Made by a program: the position numbers and the translations under genes
Shown here: one piece after another, positions 7,845 to 22,132 of the stretch
Numbering within the stretch: position 1 is the stretch's first letter
Layout: the number at the start of each line of letters is the position of its first letter
Source of the DNA: an uncultured SAR116 cluster alpha proteobacterium
GTDB taxonomy: Bacteria > Pseudomonadota > Alphaproteobacteria > Puniceispirillales > Puniceispirillaceae
NCBI GenBank assembly: GCA_902632595.1
Contig: CACPDC010000003.1
Span: 41,001 to 105,000, forward strand
Direction of reading: 5' to 3'
DNA: 64,000 nt
The notes under the pieces: model-generated
Told to the model about the DNA's origin: nothing
Database searches by the model: none
What the model saw: the letters and a program-made list of their open reading frames with translations, nothing else

Positions 7845-9368
7845 GTGGTCAGAATAGTTACATCACCAAAATTTCATATATCTTGTCAGGAACACCTTTT
7901 GGAAAAAGATTTTTATAAAAAAGAAGAAATAAATTCTACTGACAAGGGAAATAAAACCCTAGTTGAAAATCTGAAAAATAGTGATTCGAACAAAATTGAA
8001 TCTGACAAGCCAAATGTTGTCTGGAAAGTTTTAAGTGAACAGATACGAAAAGATATCGGTGAAACGGCTTGGCGGAATTGGATTAAACCTCTTGAATTTG
8101 AATGTTTGGACGAAGAAATAATTTACTTGAAATCATCAAGTAAATTGGTTCGAGACAGAGTGAAATCACACTATTCAGACAAATTAAGAATTGTTGCCAA
8201 AAGTTTATCATTGCCAGTGTCTGATTTTGATATAAATTGGACCGAATCTTCAGTATTAATGAATTTGCACGAAGCACCTTCCAGCAAAGCACCGCGAATA
8301 ACAGAAATGAAGGAAACGACGTCTAACAATAATGCTATATCCTCTACACACGGTTTGGATCCCCGGTTTACATTTTCAAATTTCTTTGTTGGCAAGCCAA
8401 ACGAGTTGGCGTTTGCTGCAGCGAGACGTGTCGTTGAGAGTGCTACGGCAGCTTTTAACCCCTTGTTTCTATATAGCGGTGTTGGTTTGGGTAAAACACA
8501 TCTAATGCATGCAATAGCTTGGGAGATCAATGCGCGTCAGCCAAATCGCAAAGTGATGTATCTTTCGGCTGAAAAATTTATGTATCGTTTCATCCAGGCC
8601 TTAAGACATCAGGACACTATGACTTTTAAAGAACAATTTCGTTCGGTTGATGTGTTAATGATAGACGATGTGCAATTTATTTCTGGAAAAGAATCAACTC
8701 AAGAAGAGTTTTTTCACACATTCAACGCATTGGTAGATGAAGGAAAACAGGTTGTTTTGTCCGCTGATAAATCACCAACTGATTTATCGGGTATGGAAGA
8801 ACGTCTTAGAAGTCGCCTAGGATGGGGGATGGTTGCTGACATTCATGCTACAACCTATGAGTTGAGGCTTGGAATTCTCATTTCTAAAAGAGACTCGGTT
8901 GCCGTAAGTGTGCCTGATACAGTCCTTGAATTTTTAGCTCGTAAAATTACCAGTAATATACGGGAGTTAGAGGGTGCATTTAATAGGATTGTAGCTCATG
9001 CAAGCCTTGTTGGCAGAACTATTACTGTTGAAATGGCGCGTGAAACTTTGTCCGATCTCATAAGAGCTTCTAGTCGTCGTGTTACAATTGATGATATACA
9101 GAAACAGGTCTCGAAACATTTCTCCATAAGAACATCGGATATGTTTTCAGCAAGGCGCGCAAGGTCTATTGCAAGACCGCGCCAAATAGCAATGTATCTT
9201 GCGAAAAACTTAACAACATCATCTTATCCCGAAATCGGTAGAAAGTTTGGTGGGAGAGACCATACAACTATCATGCATGCTGTAAAAAAGGTAGAAGAGT
9301 TGCTCATCAATGATAGCGAAATGTGCGACGATGTAGAATTGCTACGCTCGTTATTATCTGATAATTAA
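7845..9368 (+). CDS. dnaA: Chromosomal replication initiator protein DnaA
   Basis: AAA+ ATPase that binds DnaA boxes and opens the replication origin. Domain I (VWKVLSEQIRKDIGETAWRNWIKPL) starts near residue 58, after an unusually long polar leader. A variable linker runs to about 170. Domain III follows with Walker A GVGLGKTHL (212-220) and Walker B VLMIDDVQFI. The DNA-binding domain IV has the signature GRDHTTIMHAVKKV near 476-489. The only start giving the full ORF is GTG at 7845, and there is no clear Shine-Dalgarno, so the true start could be further in and the leader partly untranslated. It is followed by dnaN, recF and gyrB in the classic order. Confidence 0.95.
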   Translation: MVRIVTSPKFHISCQEHLLEKDFYKKEEINSTDKGNKTLVENLKNSDSNKIESDKPNVVWKVLSEQIRKDIGETAWRNWIKPLEFECLDEEIIYLKSSSKLVRDRVKSHYSDKLRIVAKSLSLPVSDFDINWTESSVLMNLHEAPSSKAPRITEMKETTSNNNAISSTHGLDPRFTFSNFFVGKPNELAFAAARRVVESATAAFNPLFLYSGVGLGKTHLMHAIAWEINARQPNRKVMYLSAEKFMYRFIQALRHQDTMTFKEQFRSVDVLMIDDVQFISGKESTQEEFFHTFNALVDEGKQVVLSADKSPTDLSGMEERLRSRLGWGMVADIHATTYELRLGILISKRDSVAVSVPDTVLEFLARKITSNIRELEGAFNRIVAHASLVGRTITVEMARETLSDLIRASSRRVTIDDIQKQVSKHFSIRTSDMFSARRARSIARPRQIAMYLAKNLTTSSYPEIGRKFGGRDHTTIMHAVKKVEELLINDSEMCDDVELLRSLLSDN

Positions 9369-9421
9369 ATTGATACTAAAGATCTTTCATTTAGCGACAT
9401 CTTGTTGCTTAAGGGGATTGG

Positions 9422-9439
9422 CATACAACATTTTGTATG
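9422..9439. repeat. Perfect inverted repeat between dnaA and dnaN
   Basis: CATACAA and TTGTATG flank a four-base loop (CATT), giving a perfect 7-bp stem 43 bases before the dnaN start. It has no T tract on the plus strand, so it is not a standard terminator. It may be a protein-binding site or a weak mRNA hairpin modulating dnaN expression. Confidence 0.5.
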
Positions 9440-9471
9440 TCAAAATAGTATAAATCACCTGATCTTATGGT

Positions 9472-9476
9472 GGAGG
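9472..9476 (+). promoter_or_regulatory. Shine-Dalgarno site that sets the dnaN start
   Basis: GGAGG lies 5 bases before the ATG at 9482 and inside the longer ORF that begins at 9467. This favours 9482 as the true start, giving MKLAIDRMNLL, the normal DnaN N-terminus. Confidence 0.8.
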
Positions 9477-9481
9477 TAGAA

Positions 9482-10585
9482 ATGAAATTAGCTATTGATC
9501 GCATGAATTTATTGCGCCCGCTTAGCCATATCAATTCTGTGGTTGAGCGACGAAATACTATACCTATTTTATCAAACGTTGTCTTGAAAGCAGGGTCTCA
9601 AAAATTGTCACTTACAGCAACTGATATGGATATGGATATTGTCACCACTACTACATGTTCGATATCAAACGAGGGAGCAACAACAATTCCAGCTCACTTA
9701 TTATTTGAAATTGTAAAAAAGTTGCCAGAGGGTTCTGAAGTTCAAATTCAAGTGGCTGATGGTCATGCCCAAATTAGCTCTGGGAGGTCAAACTTTAAAT
9801 TGCCAACATTACCTATCGAAGATTTTCCAGCTATAAACAGCTCAGATATGCGAGTTAAATTCTCGATTGCTCCACCAGATTTAAGAAATCTTGTTGATAC
9901 TACAAAGTTTGCAGTGTCTATGGAGGAAACCAGGTATTATTTAAATGGCATTTATATGCATATTTCAGATACGACTAATTTAACAGCCGTAGCAACAGAC
10001 GGTCACAGACTTGCATTATCACAGATGAAAGCCCCCTCTGGTTCAGAGAGCATGCCTTCTGTTATTTTACCTCGTAAGGCAGTTCTGGAACTTCGAAAAC
10101 TATTGGATGATGAGTCGCAAGAAATAGACATGCGATTATCAGAGAGTCGAGCTGAATTTAGTGTTGGAGATATAAGGCTCACCACAAAATTGATTGATGG
10201 GTCTTTTCCAGATTACAAACGCGTAATTCCAACTGGAAATGACAAAATAATTTCAATTAACGTAGACTTACTAAGTGCTGCTGTGGATAGAGTATCAACT
10301 ATAGCCTCAGACAAGTCGCGTGCCATTAAACTCAACATAGGTTCTGGTCAATTGGTGTTATCAGCAACTAATCCAGATGCATCAAGCGCAACTGAAACGC
10401 TTGAGATTGAATATGAGGGAGAGACAATAGACATTGGTTTTAACGCCAGATATCTTATGGATATTTTAACTCAAATAAAAGGTGAGGTCATAGCGATAGA
10501 ACTTGCAGATTCTGGCTCTCCAAGCCTGCTTCGTGACCCTGAAGATGATGCAAACATTTTTGTGTTGATGCCAATGAGAGTTTAG
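9482..10585 (+). CDS. dnaN: DNA polymerase III beta subunit (sliding clamp)
   Basis: Ring-shaped processivity clamp that tethers DNA polymerase III and many repair proteins to DNA. The 367-residue chain contains three clamp-fold repeats. Recognisable segments include ERRNTIPILSNV near the N-terminus, YYLNGIYMH and ATDGHRLAL in the middle, and the C-terminal FVLMPMRV, which matches the usual (M)PMR(V/L) end forming part of the partner-binding pocket. The start at 9482 is chosen from the GGAGG just upstream; the ORF-track start adds five residues that would contain the ribosome site. It lies between dnaA and recF, 11 bases before the recF start. Confidence 0.96.
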   Translation: MKLAIDRMNLLRPLSHINSVVERRNTIPILSNVVLKAGSQKLSLTATDMDMDIVTTTTCSISNEGATTIPAHLLFEIVKKLPEGSEVQIQVADGHAQISSGRSNFKLPTLPIEDFPAINSSDMRVKFSIAPPDLRNLVDTTKFAVSMEETRYYLNGIYMHISDTTNLTAVATDGHRLALSQMKAPSGSESMPSVILPRKAVLELRKLLDDESQEIDMRLSESRAEFSVGDIRLTTKLIDGSFPDYKRVIPTGNDKIISINVDLLSAAVDRVSTIASDKSRAIKLNIGSGQLVLSATNPDASSATETLEIEYEGETIDIGFNARYLMDILTQIKGEVIAIELADSGSPSLLRDPEDDANIFVLMPMRV

Positions 10586-10596
10586 TAATTAGTTTT

Positions 10597-15520
<4,924 letters not shown>

Positions 15521-15525
15521 AATTA

Positions 15526-16056
15526 ATGAATTTAGGAAAAGTATTAATTTTGGATGATGATAAAATTCTTTTGCGAAGACTTACGAAGTCTTTGGATTCC
15601 TTTGGTTTTCATGTGACCGCAGTTTCGTCAATACGAGAAGCAGAAGAACATATAGGTAATGCGAAATTTGACTCAGCTGTTCTTGATTTAAAATTAGAGG
15701 ATGGAAGTGGACTCTCCATTGTGAAAAAAATCTCTTCGATAAATCCGAAATGCAGGGTAATAATGCTTACCGGCTTTGGTAACATCGCAACAGCAGTTGC
15801 TGCGATGAAAGTGGGAGCTATTGATTACCTACCAAAACCTGCCAGTGCAGAGCAAATAAAAAATGCACTTATACATTATGACAATCCCTTGCCTCCACCA
15901 CCGGATAATCCGATGTCAGCAGATAGAGTCAGATGGGAGCATATTCAACGAGTATTCGAACAGTGTAATCGAAATGTCTCTGAAACAGCAAGAAGGCTAA
16001 AAATGCATCGTCGTACTTTGCAACGCATTCTTGCAAAACATGCGCCGAAAAGTTAA
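15526..16056 (+). CDS. regA: Response regulator of the RegA/PrrA/ActR family
   Basis: DNA-binding regulator phosphorylated by RegB; in other alphaproteobacteria it controls respiration, carbon and nitrogen genes in response to redox state. The receiver domain has the acidic pair in LILDDDK, the phospho-acceptor Asp in SAVLDLKLEDG, the Thr in MLTGFGNIA and the Lys in YLPKPAS. A proline-rich linker (PLPPPPDNP), typical of RegA, leads to a short Fis-like HTH (NVSETARRLKMHRRTLQRIL). ATG 15526 gives 176 residues and starts MNLGKVLIL; the ORF-track GTG at 15517 overlaps the regB stop and would add three residues. The pair is clearly co-expressed with regB. Confidence 0.92.
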   Translation: MNLGKVLILDDDKILLRRLTKSLDSFGFHVTAVSSIREAEEHIGNAKFDSAVLDLKLEDGSGLSIVKKISSINPKCRVIMLTGFGNIATAVAAMKVGAIDYLPKPASAEQIKNALIHYDNPLPPPPDNPMSADRVRWEHIQRVFEQCNRNVSETARRLKMHRRTLQRILAKHAPKS

Positions 16057-16242
16057 TGCGGACCATTTGGGTATTTTTGTTGGTAAAATTGTTTTAAGTT
16101 ACCTCCATAAATTGAAGTTTGCCATTTCAGTTACCAGTGGTGTAAGCTTTTGATTCACAAAAGTCTCAAATGTTTCTGGAATTAACTATAAAAATAATTT
16201 TAATAGCAATGTTTTGCAAATGCTCACACATGAGTTCTCAGA

Positions 16243-17130
16243 ATGGATAATTCTGCTTTGTTGGCGTTAGCTGCCTCCTTTAGTTGGGTTTTATCTCAAT
16301 TATTTGGACACAAACCTGCCCTATATTATGGATCTCTTCAATTTAATAGATTAAGAATGATTATTGCTTCTTTCTTGTTGGCAATAATGATTTTACTTAC
16401 AGGAAATCATTGGGAGATAGCATCTAACTCATGGAAATGGATTATAGTATCGGGTATCGTTGGGATTGGTTTCGGTGATTTATTTTTATTTATCGCGATG
16501 GAAAGGCTTGGACCAAGAAGAACAGGGGTATTATTTGCCGTAAATGCTCCATTGGCAGCGCTGTTTGCTTGGTTACTTTTGGATGAGGCACTAACTTATT
16601 TTACTATATTCGCTGTTTTATTTGGTTTCACAGGAATAGTACTCGCAGTAATTTATGGAGGCCCCAAAACAAATATCCATGTCTGGGAATTCACAAAACC
16701 ACCTCTATGGATAGGTGTTGGAGCAGGTCTTATTGCGGCATCTGGACAGGCTGCGGGAGTATTGATTCTTCGACCAGTTATGGAACAAGGAACAGACCCA
16801 TTACAAGTGAGCCTGATAAGAGTTCTCGCTGCTGGTTTTTTTTTATGGGCACTAATATTTTTTGATAAAAATAAAACCAAGATATGGGAAATACCACCAA
16901 TGAGTGTAAGGTGGCATGTTATTGGAAATGGTTTTTTTGGATTAAGTTTTGGTTTGGCGCTATTTCTTAAAGCGTTGGAAACAGGTCAAGTAGCTAAAGT
17001 GACTATGTTGGTTTCCATAAGTCCAGTTTTGATGTTGCCATTTGTTTGGTTTCAAACAAAAAAAATGCCAGTTCTTGGAGCCTGGCTGGGGGCATTTTTA
17101 GTCGTTTTGGGCTCTTGGATGATTGTTTAG
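16243..17130 (+). CDS. EamA/DMT-family transporter
   Basis: Ten-helix drug/metabolite transporter of the EamA type, usually an exporter or facilitator of small metabolites such as amino acids; the substrate is not predictable. The 295 residues contain two tandem EamA repeats of about 140 residues; the first includes MERLGPRRTGVLFAVNAPLAALFAWLL-type sequence and the second KALETGQVAKVTMLVSISPV, the standard repeat ends. It is preceded by 186 bases without an ORF or clear promoter after regA. A second EamA gene follows by 14 bases, so the two may be co-transcribed. Confidence 0.85.
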   Translation: MDNSALLALAASFSWVLSQLFGHKPALYYGSLQFNRLRMIIASFLLAIMILLTGNHWEIASNSWKWIIVSGIVGIGFGDLFLFIAMERLGPRRTGVLFAVNAPLAALFAWLLLDEALTYFTIFAVLFGFTGIVLAVIYGGPKTNIHVWEFTKPPLWIGVGAGLIAASGQAAGVLILRPVMEQGTDPLQVSLIRVLAAGFFLWALIFFDKNKTKIWEIPPMSVRWHVIGNGFFGLSFGLALFLKALETGQVAKVTMLVSISPVLMLPFVWFQTKKMPVLGAWLGAFLVVLGSWMIV

Positions 17131-17144
17131 GGAAGTAATAAAAA

Positions 17145-18032
17145 ATGCGTGTATCACATAAAACCGCTTATGTTTATTTATTTCTAACTATGACTTTTTG
17201 GGCTGGAAATTCTATTACAGCACGAATGTTTGCAGCCGATTTACCCCCATTGCAACATGCATTTTGGAGGTGGCTTATTGCTTCCTTTTTAATTTTGATA
17301 ATTTTTAGACCACCCCTTAAGAGAGATCTTCCAATAATTTGGGAAAATAAATGGCCTATTTTTTGGATCGCAACTACCGGAATAGGTGCTTATAATACTA
17401 TGCAATATTGGGCTTTAAACTTTACAACAGTTAGCAACGTTGGATTGCTGCAAACAACAATTCCAATAATCTTATGTTTTTTTGAATGGGTTTTTTTTAA
17501 GGAGAAAACAACAAAAATACAGATTCTAGGTATGATGTTAGCAACGATTGGAGTATTTGTTGTCTTAATAAAAGCTAATTTGACCAATTTGATAAATCTC
17601 ACCTTTAATTACGGAGATTTGATTATGGTTGGAGCTATCTTACTATATGGTGTGTTTTCACTTTTAATAAGGTTTTCTCCCAAAAAAGTGAACCATTGGT
17701 CTCTCATATGGGTTTTATTTTTTATTGGTGCAATAGAGTTATTTCCCCTGCAATTATTGGAATATCAGGCAGGTTACAGAATTAATTTATCGATTGGACC
17801 AATGCTTGGATTAACCTATATTGTGATCGGTCCTGCTATACTTGCGTATAAGTTTTATACTTCAGCTGTTGTGACTCTTGGCGCAATACGCACGGGCCTG
17901 TTTTTTTATTGGTTGCCTATTGCTTCTGTTTTTTTAGCTATATTGATATTAGGAGAACCTTTACAAATTTATCACCTTATCGGTTTTGTTTTTGTCGTCT
18001 GTGGACTAAGGTTAGGCCTCACCAGAAGTTGA
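17145..18032 (+). CDS. EamA/DMT-family transporter
   Basis: Second 295-residue EamA permease in tandem with the preceding one. It starts MRVSHKTAYVYLFLTMTFWAGN, where the Trp-Ala-Gly-Asn motif is typical of the first EamA helix, and has two five-helix halves. The first half ends around ATIGVFVVLIK and the second around FVVCGLRLGLTRS. The two neighbours are not close copies by eye, so this looks like an old paralogous pair rather than a recent duplication. Substrate unknown. The spacing of 14 bases from the upstream gene suggests co-transcription. Confidence 0.85.
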   Translation: MRVSHKTAYVYLFLTMTFWAGNSITARMFAADLPPLQHAFWRWLIASFLILIIFRPPLKRDLPIIWENKWPIFWIATTGIGAYNTMQYWALNFTTVSNVGLLQTTIPIILCFFEWVFFKEKTTKIQILGMMLATIGVFVVLIKANLTNLINLTFNYGDLIMVGAILLYGVFSLLIRFSPKKVNHWSLIWVLFFIGAIELFPLQLLEYQAGYRINLSIGPMLGLTYIVIGPAILAYKFYTSAVVTLGAIRTGLFFYWLPIASVFLAILILGEPLQIYHLIGFVFVVCGLRLGLTRS

Positions 18033-18084
18033 AAATAAATATAGTTCATTATAAACCAACATATTTTTGAGAGATAACTTAACA

Positions 18085-18555
18085 ATGTATAATAAGAAAA
18101 AAATAAACTTTGTAGCAGCATTATTTTTTGTGGTCATAATAATTGCCAAGCAGGCTTTTTCCGAAGAACTTATTGAGCCAAATGAAAGCTATACTCCTCT
18201 AGAAGTTATTGAAATACAATTATTAGGACTTCAATCAGGGGATACTGGACAAGGAATCGAGCAAGTATGGGTTTTTGCGCATCCTAATAATAAAAGAGCG
18301 ACAGGACCCCTAGAACGTTTTAGAACCTTATTTGAAATGCCTTCCTATTCTCCGCTTATTAATTTGCAAAGCTACTCAATCAATTTATTAAATGAAACAG
18401 ACATTGAAAGTCAGTTTATTGTTTCGATTGTTTCTGATGATGGTATATCTTACGATTATTTGTGGGCTTTAGAGAGAGTTCTTTCAGGTATCCAAGAGGG
18501 TTTCTGGATGACGACAATGGTATCATCACCGCGTCAGCTGAGTCGAGCTAGTTGA
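18085..18555 (+). CDS. Small exported DUF4864-like protein
   Basis: A 156-residue protein with an N-terminal signal peptide (KINFVAALFFVVIIIAKQAFSEE). The mature part has WVFAHPNNKRATGPLERFRTLFEMP-type sequence followed by a beta-rich segment ending SYDYLWALERV and GFWMTT. I recognise this arrangement from a conserved family of unknown function (DUF4864-like) that also occurs in photosynthetic eukaryotes, where an AHP..N....GP..RF block is typical. The ORF track starts at TTG 18067; ATG 18085 is preferred because GAGAG lies upstream and the signal peptide then has normal length. Its stop overlaps the TTG start of the following EamA gene, which suggests a coupled pair. Confidence 0.7.
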   Translation: MYNKKKINFVAALFFVVIIIAKQAFSEELIEPNESYTPLEVIEIQLLGLQSGDTGQGIEQVWVFAHPNNKRATGPLERFRTLFEMPSYSPLINLQSYSINLLNETDIESQFIVSIVSDDGISYDYLWALERVLSGIQEGFWMTTMVSSPRQLSRAS

Positions 18556-19499
18556 GCTTAATTTCTGGTTTAATTATAAAGTCTGAGCAAATTCCCGTTT
18601 CCTTGCGAGCAGGTTTGTTAATATTATCTGGAGTCTTCCTACTCGGTTTATCCGATAATCTTGTTCTGTTAATAAATGATGAAACAGGTATATGGCAGTT
18701 TCATGCAATTCGAAGTTTAATAACTTCAATATTGATTTTTGGAATAGCTGTTTTTTTTAGACATGATGTCAGGCCCAAAAACTTATTACCTGTGGTAATA
18801 CGTTCCTTGCTTCTCAGTGGCGCTATGATTTGCTATTTTGGAGGCCTATCTTTCCTTTCCGTAGCCGAAGCAGGTGCCGGACTCTTTTTGTCCCCCATAT
18901 TTGTACTCATATTTTCAGTGATTATATTTAAGATACGAATCGGTATTTTTCGAATCCTTGCAGTGTTAATTGGTAGCTTAGGTGTATTTATTTTACTTGA
19001 GCCTGATTTGACGGAAATTCACTTATTGCAAATTATTCCCCTTTTGGCTGGGGTTTTTTATGCCATGGCTGCACTCTATACACGTCATTATTGTAGGGAG
19101 GAATCTGCTCTTGGCTTAACATTGAGTTATCTCATAGCTATTGGTGTGATTGGAGCCTTTGTGGCAACTATTTTTTGGTTTATTCCGTCAATTCACCAAC
19201 ATTCTTCTGAAATGTATATTTTTTTTCAAGGATGGAAAACTGTAAACATTAGATTTTTAATTTGGATAACTTTTCAAGCTGTTCTTACTGTTACGGCCTT
19301 AGCTCTAATTACAAGGGCTTATCAGATGGTTGATACAAGCATACTGGCGGTTTATGAATACGGATTTTTGATCTTTGCGGCCTTTTGGGGTTGGTTATTA
19401 TGGTCAACAGTTTTGGGTTTAAGTGAAATTACAGGTATCTTTTTAATCATGGCCGCGGGTATCATTATAATAGTTAGGTCAGCTCGCACGAATTCTTGA
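18552..19499 (+). CDS. EamA/DMT-family transporter
   Basis: A 315-residue EamA permease, the third in this 3-kb stretch, with ten predicted membrane helices in two repeats. The first repeat contains FHAIRSLITSILIFGIAVFF and SVAEAGAGLFLSPIFVLIFS; the second contains YQMVDTSILAVYEYGFLIFAAFWGWLLW, a pattern seen in riboflavin/S-adenosylmethionine-type EamA subgroups, although that does not fix the substrate. The start TTG overlaps the previous gene's stop (TTGA), and a longer or shorter start is possible because no strong ribosome site is present. Function: small-metabolite transport, substrate unknown. Confidence 0.8.
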   Translation: MSLISGLIIKSEQIPVSLRAGLLILSGVFLLGLSDNLVLLINDETGIWQFHAIRSLITSILIFGIAVFFRHDVRPKNLLPVVIRSLLLSGAMICYFGGLSFLSVAEAGAGLFLSPIFVLIFSVIIFKIRIGIFRILAVLIGSLGVFILLEPDLTEIHLLQIIPLLAGVFYAMAALYTRHYCREESALGLTLSYLIAIGVIGAFVATIFWFIPSIHQHSSEMYIFFQGWKTVNIRFLIWITFQAVLTVTALALITRAYQMVDTSILAVYEYGFLIFAAFWGWLLWSTVLGLSEITGIFLIMAAGIIIIVRSARTNS

Positions 19500-19608
19500 A
19501 TTAAGTCAGACTAGCAAATATGGTCAGATTAACATATTTGAGTAAGCAGGACATATGCGTTTCTTATCATAATTTTATGATTTAAGCAGATAATAATGGA
19601 AATATTAA

Positions 19609-20607
19609 ATGAAGATTCTCGTTGTTTCAGATGCCTGGTATCCTCAAATAAATGGTGTGGTTAATTCCATTTTATGTACCAGAAATTGTCTACAAGATTT
19701 AGGTCATCAGGTGATTATGTTAACACCTGAAAGGTTCAAAACAATTCCATGCCCAACCTATCCTGAAATTCGATTGTCTGTTTTCCCAAAAAAAGGGGTG
19801 CAAAAATTTCTAAATAGTCAAGAATTCGATGCAATTCATATTGCAACAGAGGGGCCGCTTGGCATAGCAACTAGAAATTATGCGATAAAAAATAAATTGC
19901 AGTTTACAACTGCATTTCATACCAAGTTTCCTGACTATATTAGGGCAAGAATTGGTCTTCCTACTATTATCAGTTATAGTTTTTTGCGTTGGTTCCATAA
20001 TAAATCGGAAGCTGTGCTTACGCCGACTGATTCAATTATAGAGGAATTGAAAAAATATCAAATAGGTAATCCAGTTCATTGGCCAAGAGGTGTAGAAACC
20101 GATTTTTTTAAACCGTTTGCTAACCGTAAGCCAAATAGAGAGCCAATATATTTATATGTTGGGAGGGTCGCCATTGAAAAAAATATTGAAGCTTTTTTGT
20201 CTTTAGATTTAATTGGAAAAAAAATCATCGTTGGAGATGGCCCATTGTTATCCAAGCTAAAGCTGCGTTATCCTAAAGCAACTTTTTTAGGAAACAAAGA
20301 TAAAAAAGATCTGCCCGAAATTTATAATCAAGCAGATGTTTTTGTCTTCCCGAGTCGTACAGATACTTTTGGTTTAGTATTATTGGAAGCAATGGCGTGC
20401 GGAGTTCCCATTGCGGCTTTTCCTACAGCTGGCCCAATCGACGTGATTGGTGATTCTAGTGCAGGCTGTCTATCAGAAGATCTAGCAGAAGCTATAAAGG
20501 GGGCTCTAAAAATACCTCGTAACATTGCAAGAGAGCATGCGTTGAGATACTCATGGTTAGAAGCGTCGCGATTGTTTCTTAAACAGCAAATTCAAATAAA
20601 TAAGTAA
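19609..20607 (+). CDS. GT4-family glycosyltransferase
   Basis: A GT-B-fold retaining glycosyltransferase of 332 residues, related to the lipid or phosphatidylinositol mannosyl/glucosyl/sulfoquinovosyl transferases. The acceptor half begins with ILVVSDAWYPQINGVVNSI, the classic start of this subgroup, and contains FHTKFPDYIRAR. The donor half has the EX7E region FPSRTDTFGLVLLEAMACGVPIAAF. In several marine alphaproteobacteria, GT4 enzymes of this kind replace phospholipids with glycolipids under phosphate stress. Here the gene is convergent with ppx and ppk1, which fits phosphate physiology, but no plcP partner is visible, so that link is inference. Confidence 0.85.
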   Translation: MKILVVSDAWYPQINGVVNSILCTRNCLQDLGHQVIMLTPERFKTIPCPTYPEIRLSVFPKKGVQKFLNSQEFDAIHIATEGPLGIATRNYAIKNKLQFTTAFHTKFPDYIRARIGLPTIISYSFLRWFHNKSEAVLTPTDSIIEELKKYQIGNPVHWPRGVETDFFKPFANRKPNREPIYLYVGRVAIEKNIEAFLSLDLIGKKIIVGDGPLLSKLKLRYPKATFLGNKDKKDLPEIYNQADVFVFPSRTDTFGLVLLEAMACGVPIAAFPTAGPIDVIGDSSAGCLSEDLAEAIKGALKIPRNIAREHALRYSWLEASRLFLKQQIQINK

Positions 20608-20621
20608 TCGTGGAAGTTTTT

Positions 20622-22115
20622 TTAGTTTACATATGAAACTTTAGTGTTAAAGGATAGTGTTTTTGCGAAGCTAATTATGAGTTTTTCATTTTTAGATGTG
20701 AAAAGCTGTGATGCTGATTTTGTAATTTCAACGATTAGCGTTTTTTCTTTAATTTTTAATTTAATGAAACTTAGATTTTGATTTATTCCAGCGCTGAAAC
20801 TTAAACCAAATTTTAAGCCAAGACCAATAAAAAGTGCATATTGTTGTTGTTTTTTGGTAAGAATAAATGCACATGAAACTGGTTGTTCTAAAGTAGAGTT
20901 AACACCGTTATATCTATGAAATAATGTGAGAGATATCCATAAACGCTCGGGGTGAGACAGACTGTAAATAGGAAGTGCATTTATTTTTTCAAAAGCCAAA
21001 CTAGCGCGCATTGAAGACTCTTCATCCCAGCAAATTTCAGATAACAAACAAGCAGCTTTAACTAAACGTTTAGTATTCAGATCCGCCATATTTGTTGTTC
21101 CTATCTTTATACATGGCTCAATAAACTTAAATAAATTATCATTTATAGAGGAAAACCGCTGCCTATGTGCTGCAATTTCTGCGCAGGCTATATGCAGCGG
21201 GTCCTTTTTTATTTGGTGGGCTAATTCTGGTTGCTCAGAAATTTCCTTTGCAATTAATCCGTCTCTAATACTAGTACCACTTATAACCAAATTATTTACT
21301 TTGGTGATAGATAATAAACATGCAATTATTTCCGATGCTTTCGGCATTGAAAAACGTCGTCCTTCGGGAACGCCATCTAGATCGGATGGCATAGTTAAGA
21401 TCTTATTCAATAATGAGTTTGTTGCCATTCTGGATATAGTTAGAGCATGTAACATGCCTAGAGGATATCTAGTTTTATGAATATATGCAGAGCCAAGTGC
21501 CCTAAAACTGCCACCTACACCGTATAAATCTAAACCTGCTAAATTAGAGAGCCAATTAATTTTTGAGATCATTTCGGTGATCTCAGACTGAGTTTTTATA
21601 CTTAAATGTCCAACATTGAGGCTAGTGGAATTGACAGGTTCTTTATTTTTGACATATATCAATTCAAGGCTTCCACCACCGAGATCTGCGATAAGACCGT
21701 CGCTTATGTTAAAGTTTGATAGAAGACCAATGGCTACTAAATGAGCTTCTTCTTCTTGCTCTAATACTTGAATTTTTTGATTAAGTATTTGCTGTGCGGG
21801 AATCAAAAAATCTTTCGCATTATGGGCGCGCCTTGTAGCTGCAGTGGCAACAATTTTTATGGACAGATTGGGAAGGGATTTTAGGATATAGGCGAACCTA
21901 CCCAAGGTCTCTAATGCTGTTTTAATTCTTGCTGGTTGAAGAATATTATCTGGTTCTATTCCCTCTCCTAGCCGGCAAGTTACACGTTCATTAAATAAAG
22001 GAAAAGGAAACCTCCCCATAGTTTTGAAAATCACCAGCCTAATAGAGCTTGAACCAATATCTATTACTCCAATATGGTCAGATGAATTAGAAGATATTAA
22101 GGATTGCTCAAACAT
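20622..22115 (-). CDS. ppx: Exopolyphosphatase / guanosine pentaphosphatase (Ppx/GppA family)
   Basis: Actin-like ATPase-fold enzyme that releases phosphate from polyphosphate chains or hydrolyses pppGpp. The 497 residues contain the two phosphate-binding loops, DIGSSSIRLVIF near residue 20 and GLIADLGGGSLELIYV near 140, with KIVATAATRRAHNAKDFL between them, followed by a helical HD-like C-terminal region. The segment TSIRDGLIAKE closes the phosphatase domain. It lies directly downstream of ppk1 on the same strand (17 bases), so polyphosphate synthesis and breakdown are likely co-expressed. Ppx and GppA cannot be separated by eye; the ppk1 neighbour favours Ppx. Confidence 0.92.
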   Translation of the reverse strand: MFEQSLISSNSSDHIGVIDIGSSSIRLVIFKTMGRFPFPLFNERVTCRLGEGIEPDNILQPARIKTALETLGRFAYILKSLPNLSIKIVATAATRRAHNAKDFLIPAQQILNQKIQVLEQEEEAHLVAIGLLSNFNISDGLIADLGGGSLELIYVKNKEPVNSTSLNVGHLSIKTQSEITEMISKINWLSNLAGLDLYGVGGSFRALGSAYIHKTRYPLGMLHALTISRMATNSLLNKILTMPSDLDGVPEGRRFSMPKASEIIACLLSITKVNNLVISGTSIRDGLIAKEISEQPELAHQIKKDPLHIACAEIAAHRQRFSSINDNLFKFIEPCIKIGTTNMADLNTKRLVKAACLLSEICWDEESSMRASLAFEKINALPIYSLSHPERLWISLTLFHRYNGVNSTLEQPVSCAFILTKKQQQYALFIGLGLKFGLSFSAGINQNLSFIKLKIKEKTLIVEITKSASQLFTSKNEKLIISFAKTLSFNTKVSYVN

Positions 22116-22132
22116 GCAGAAATTTCCGATTT

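Noticed and set aside
16243-19499. Three EamA permeases as a recent tandem duplication
   Set aside because: The three proteins differ clearly in sequence by eye, so they are old paralogues or unrelated members placed together.
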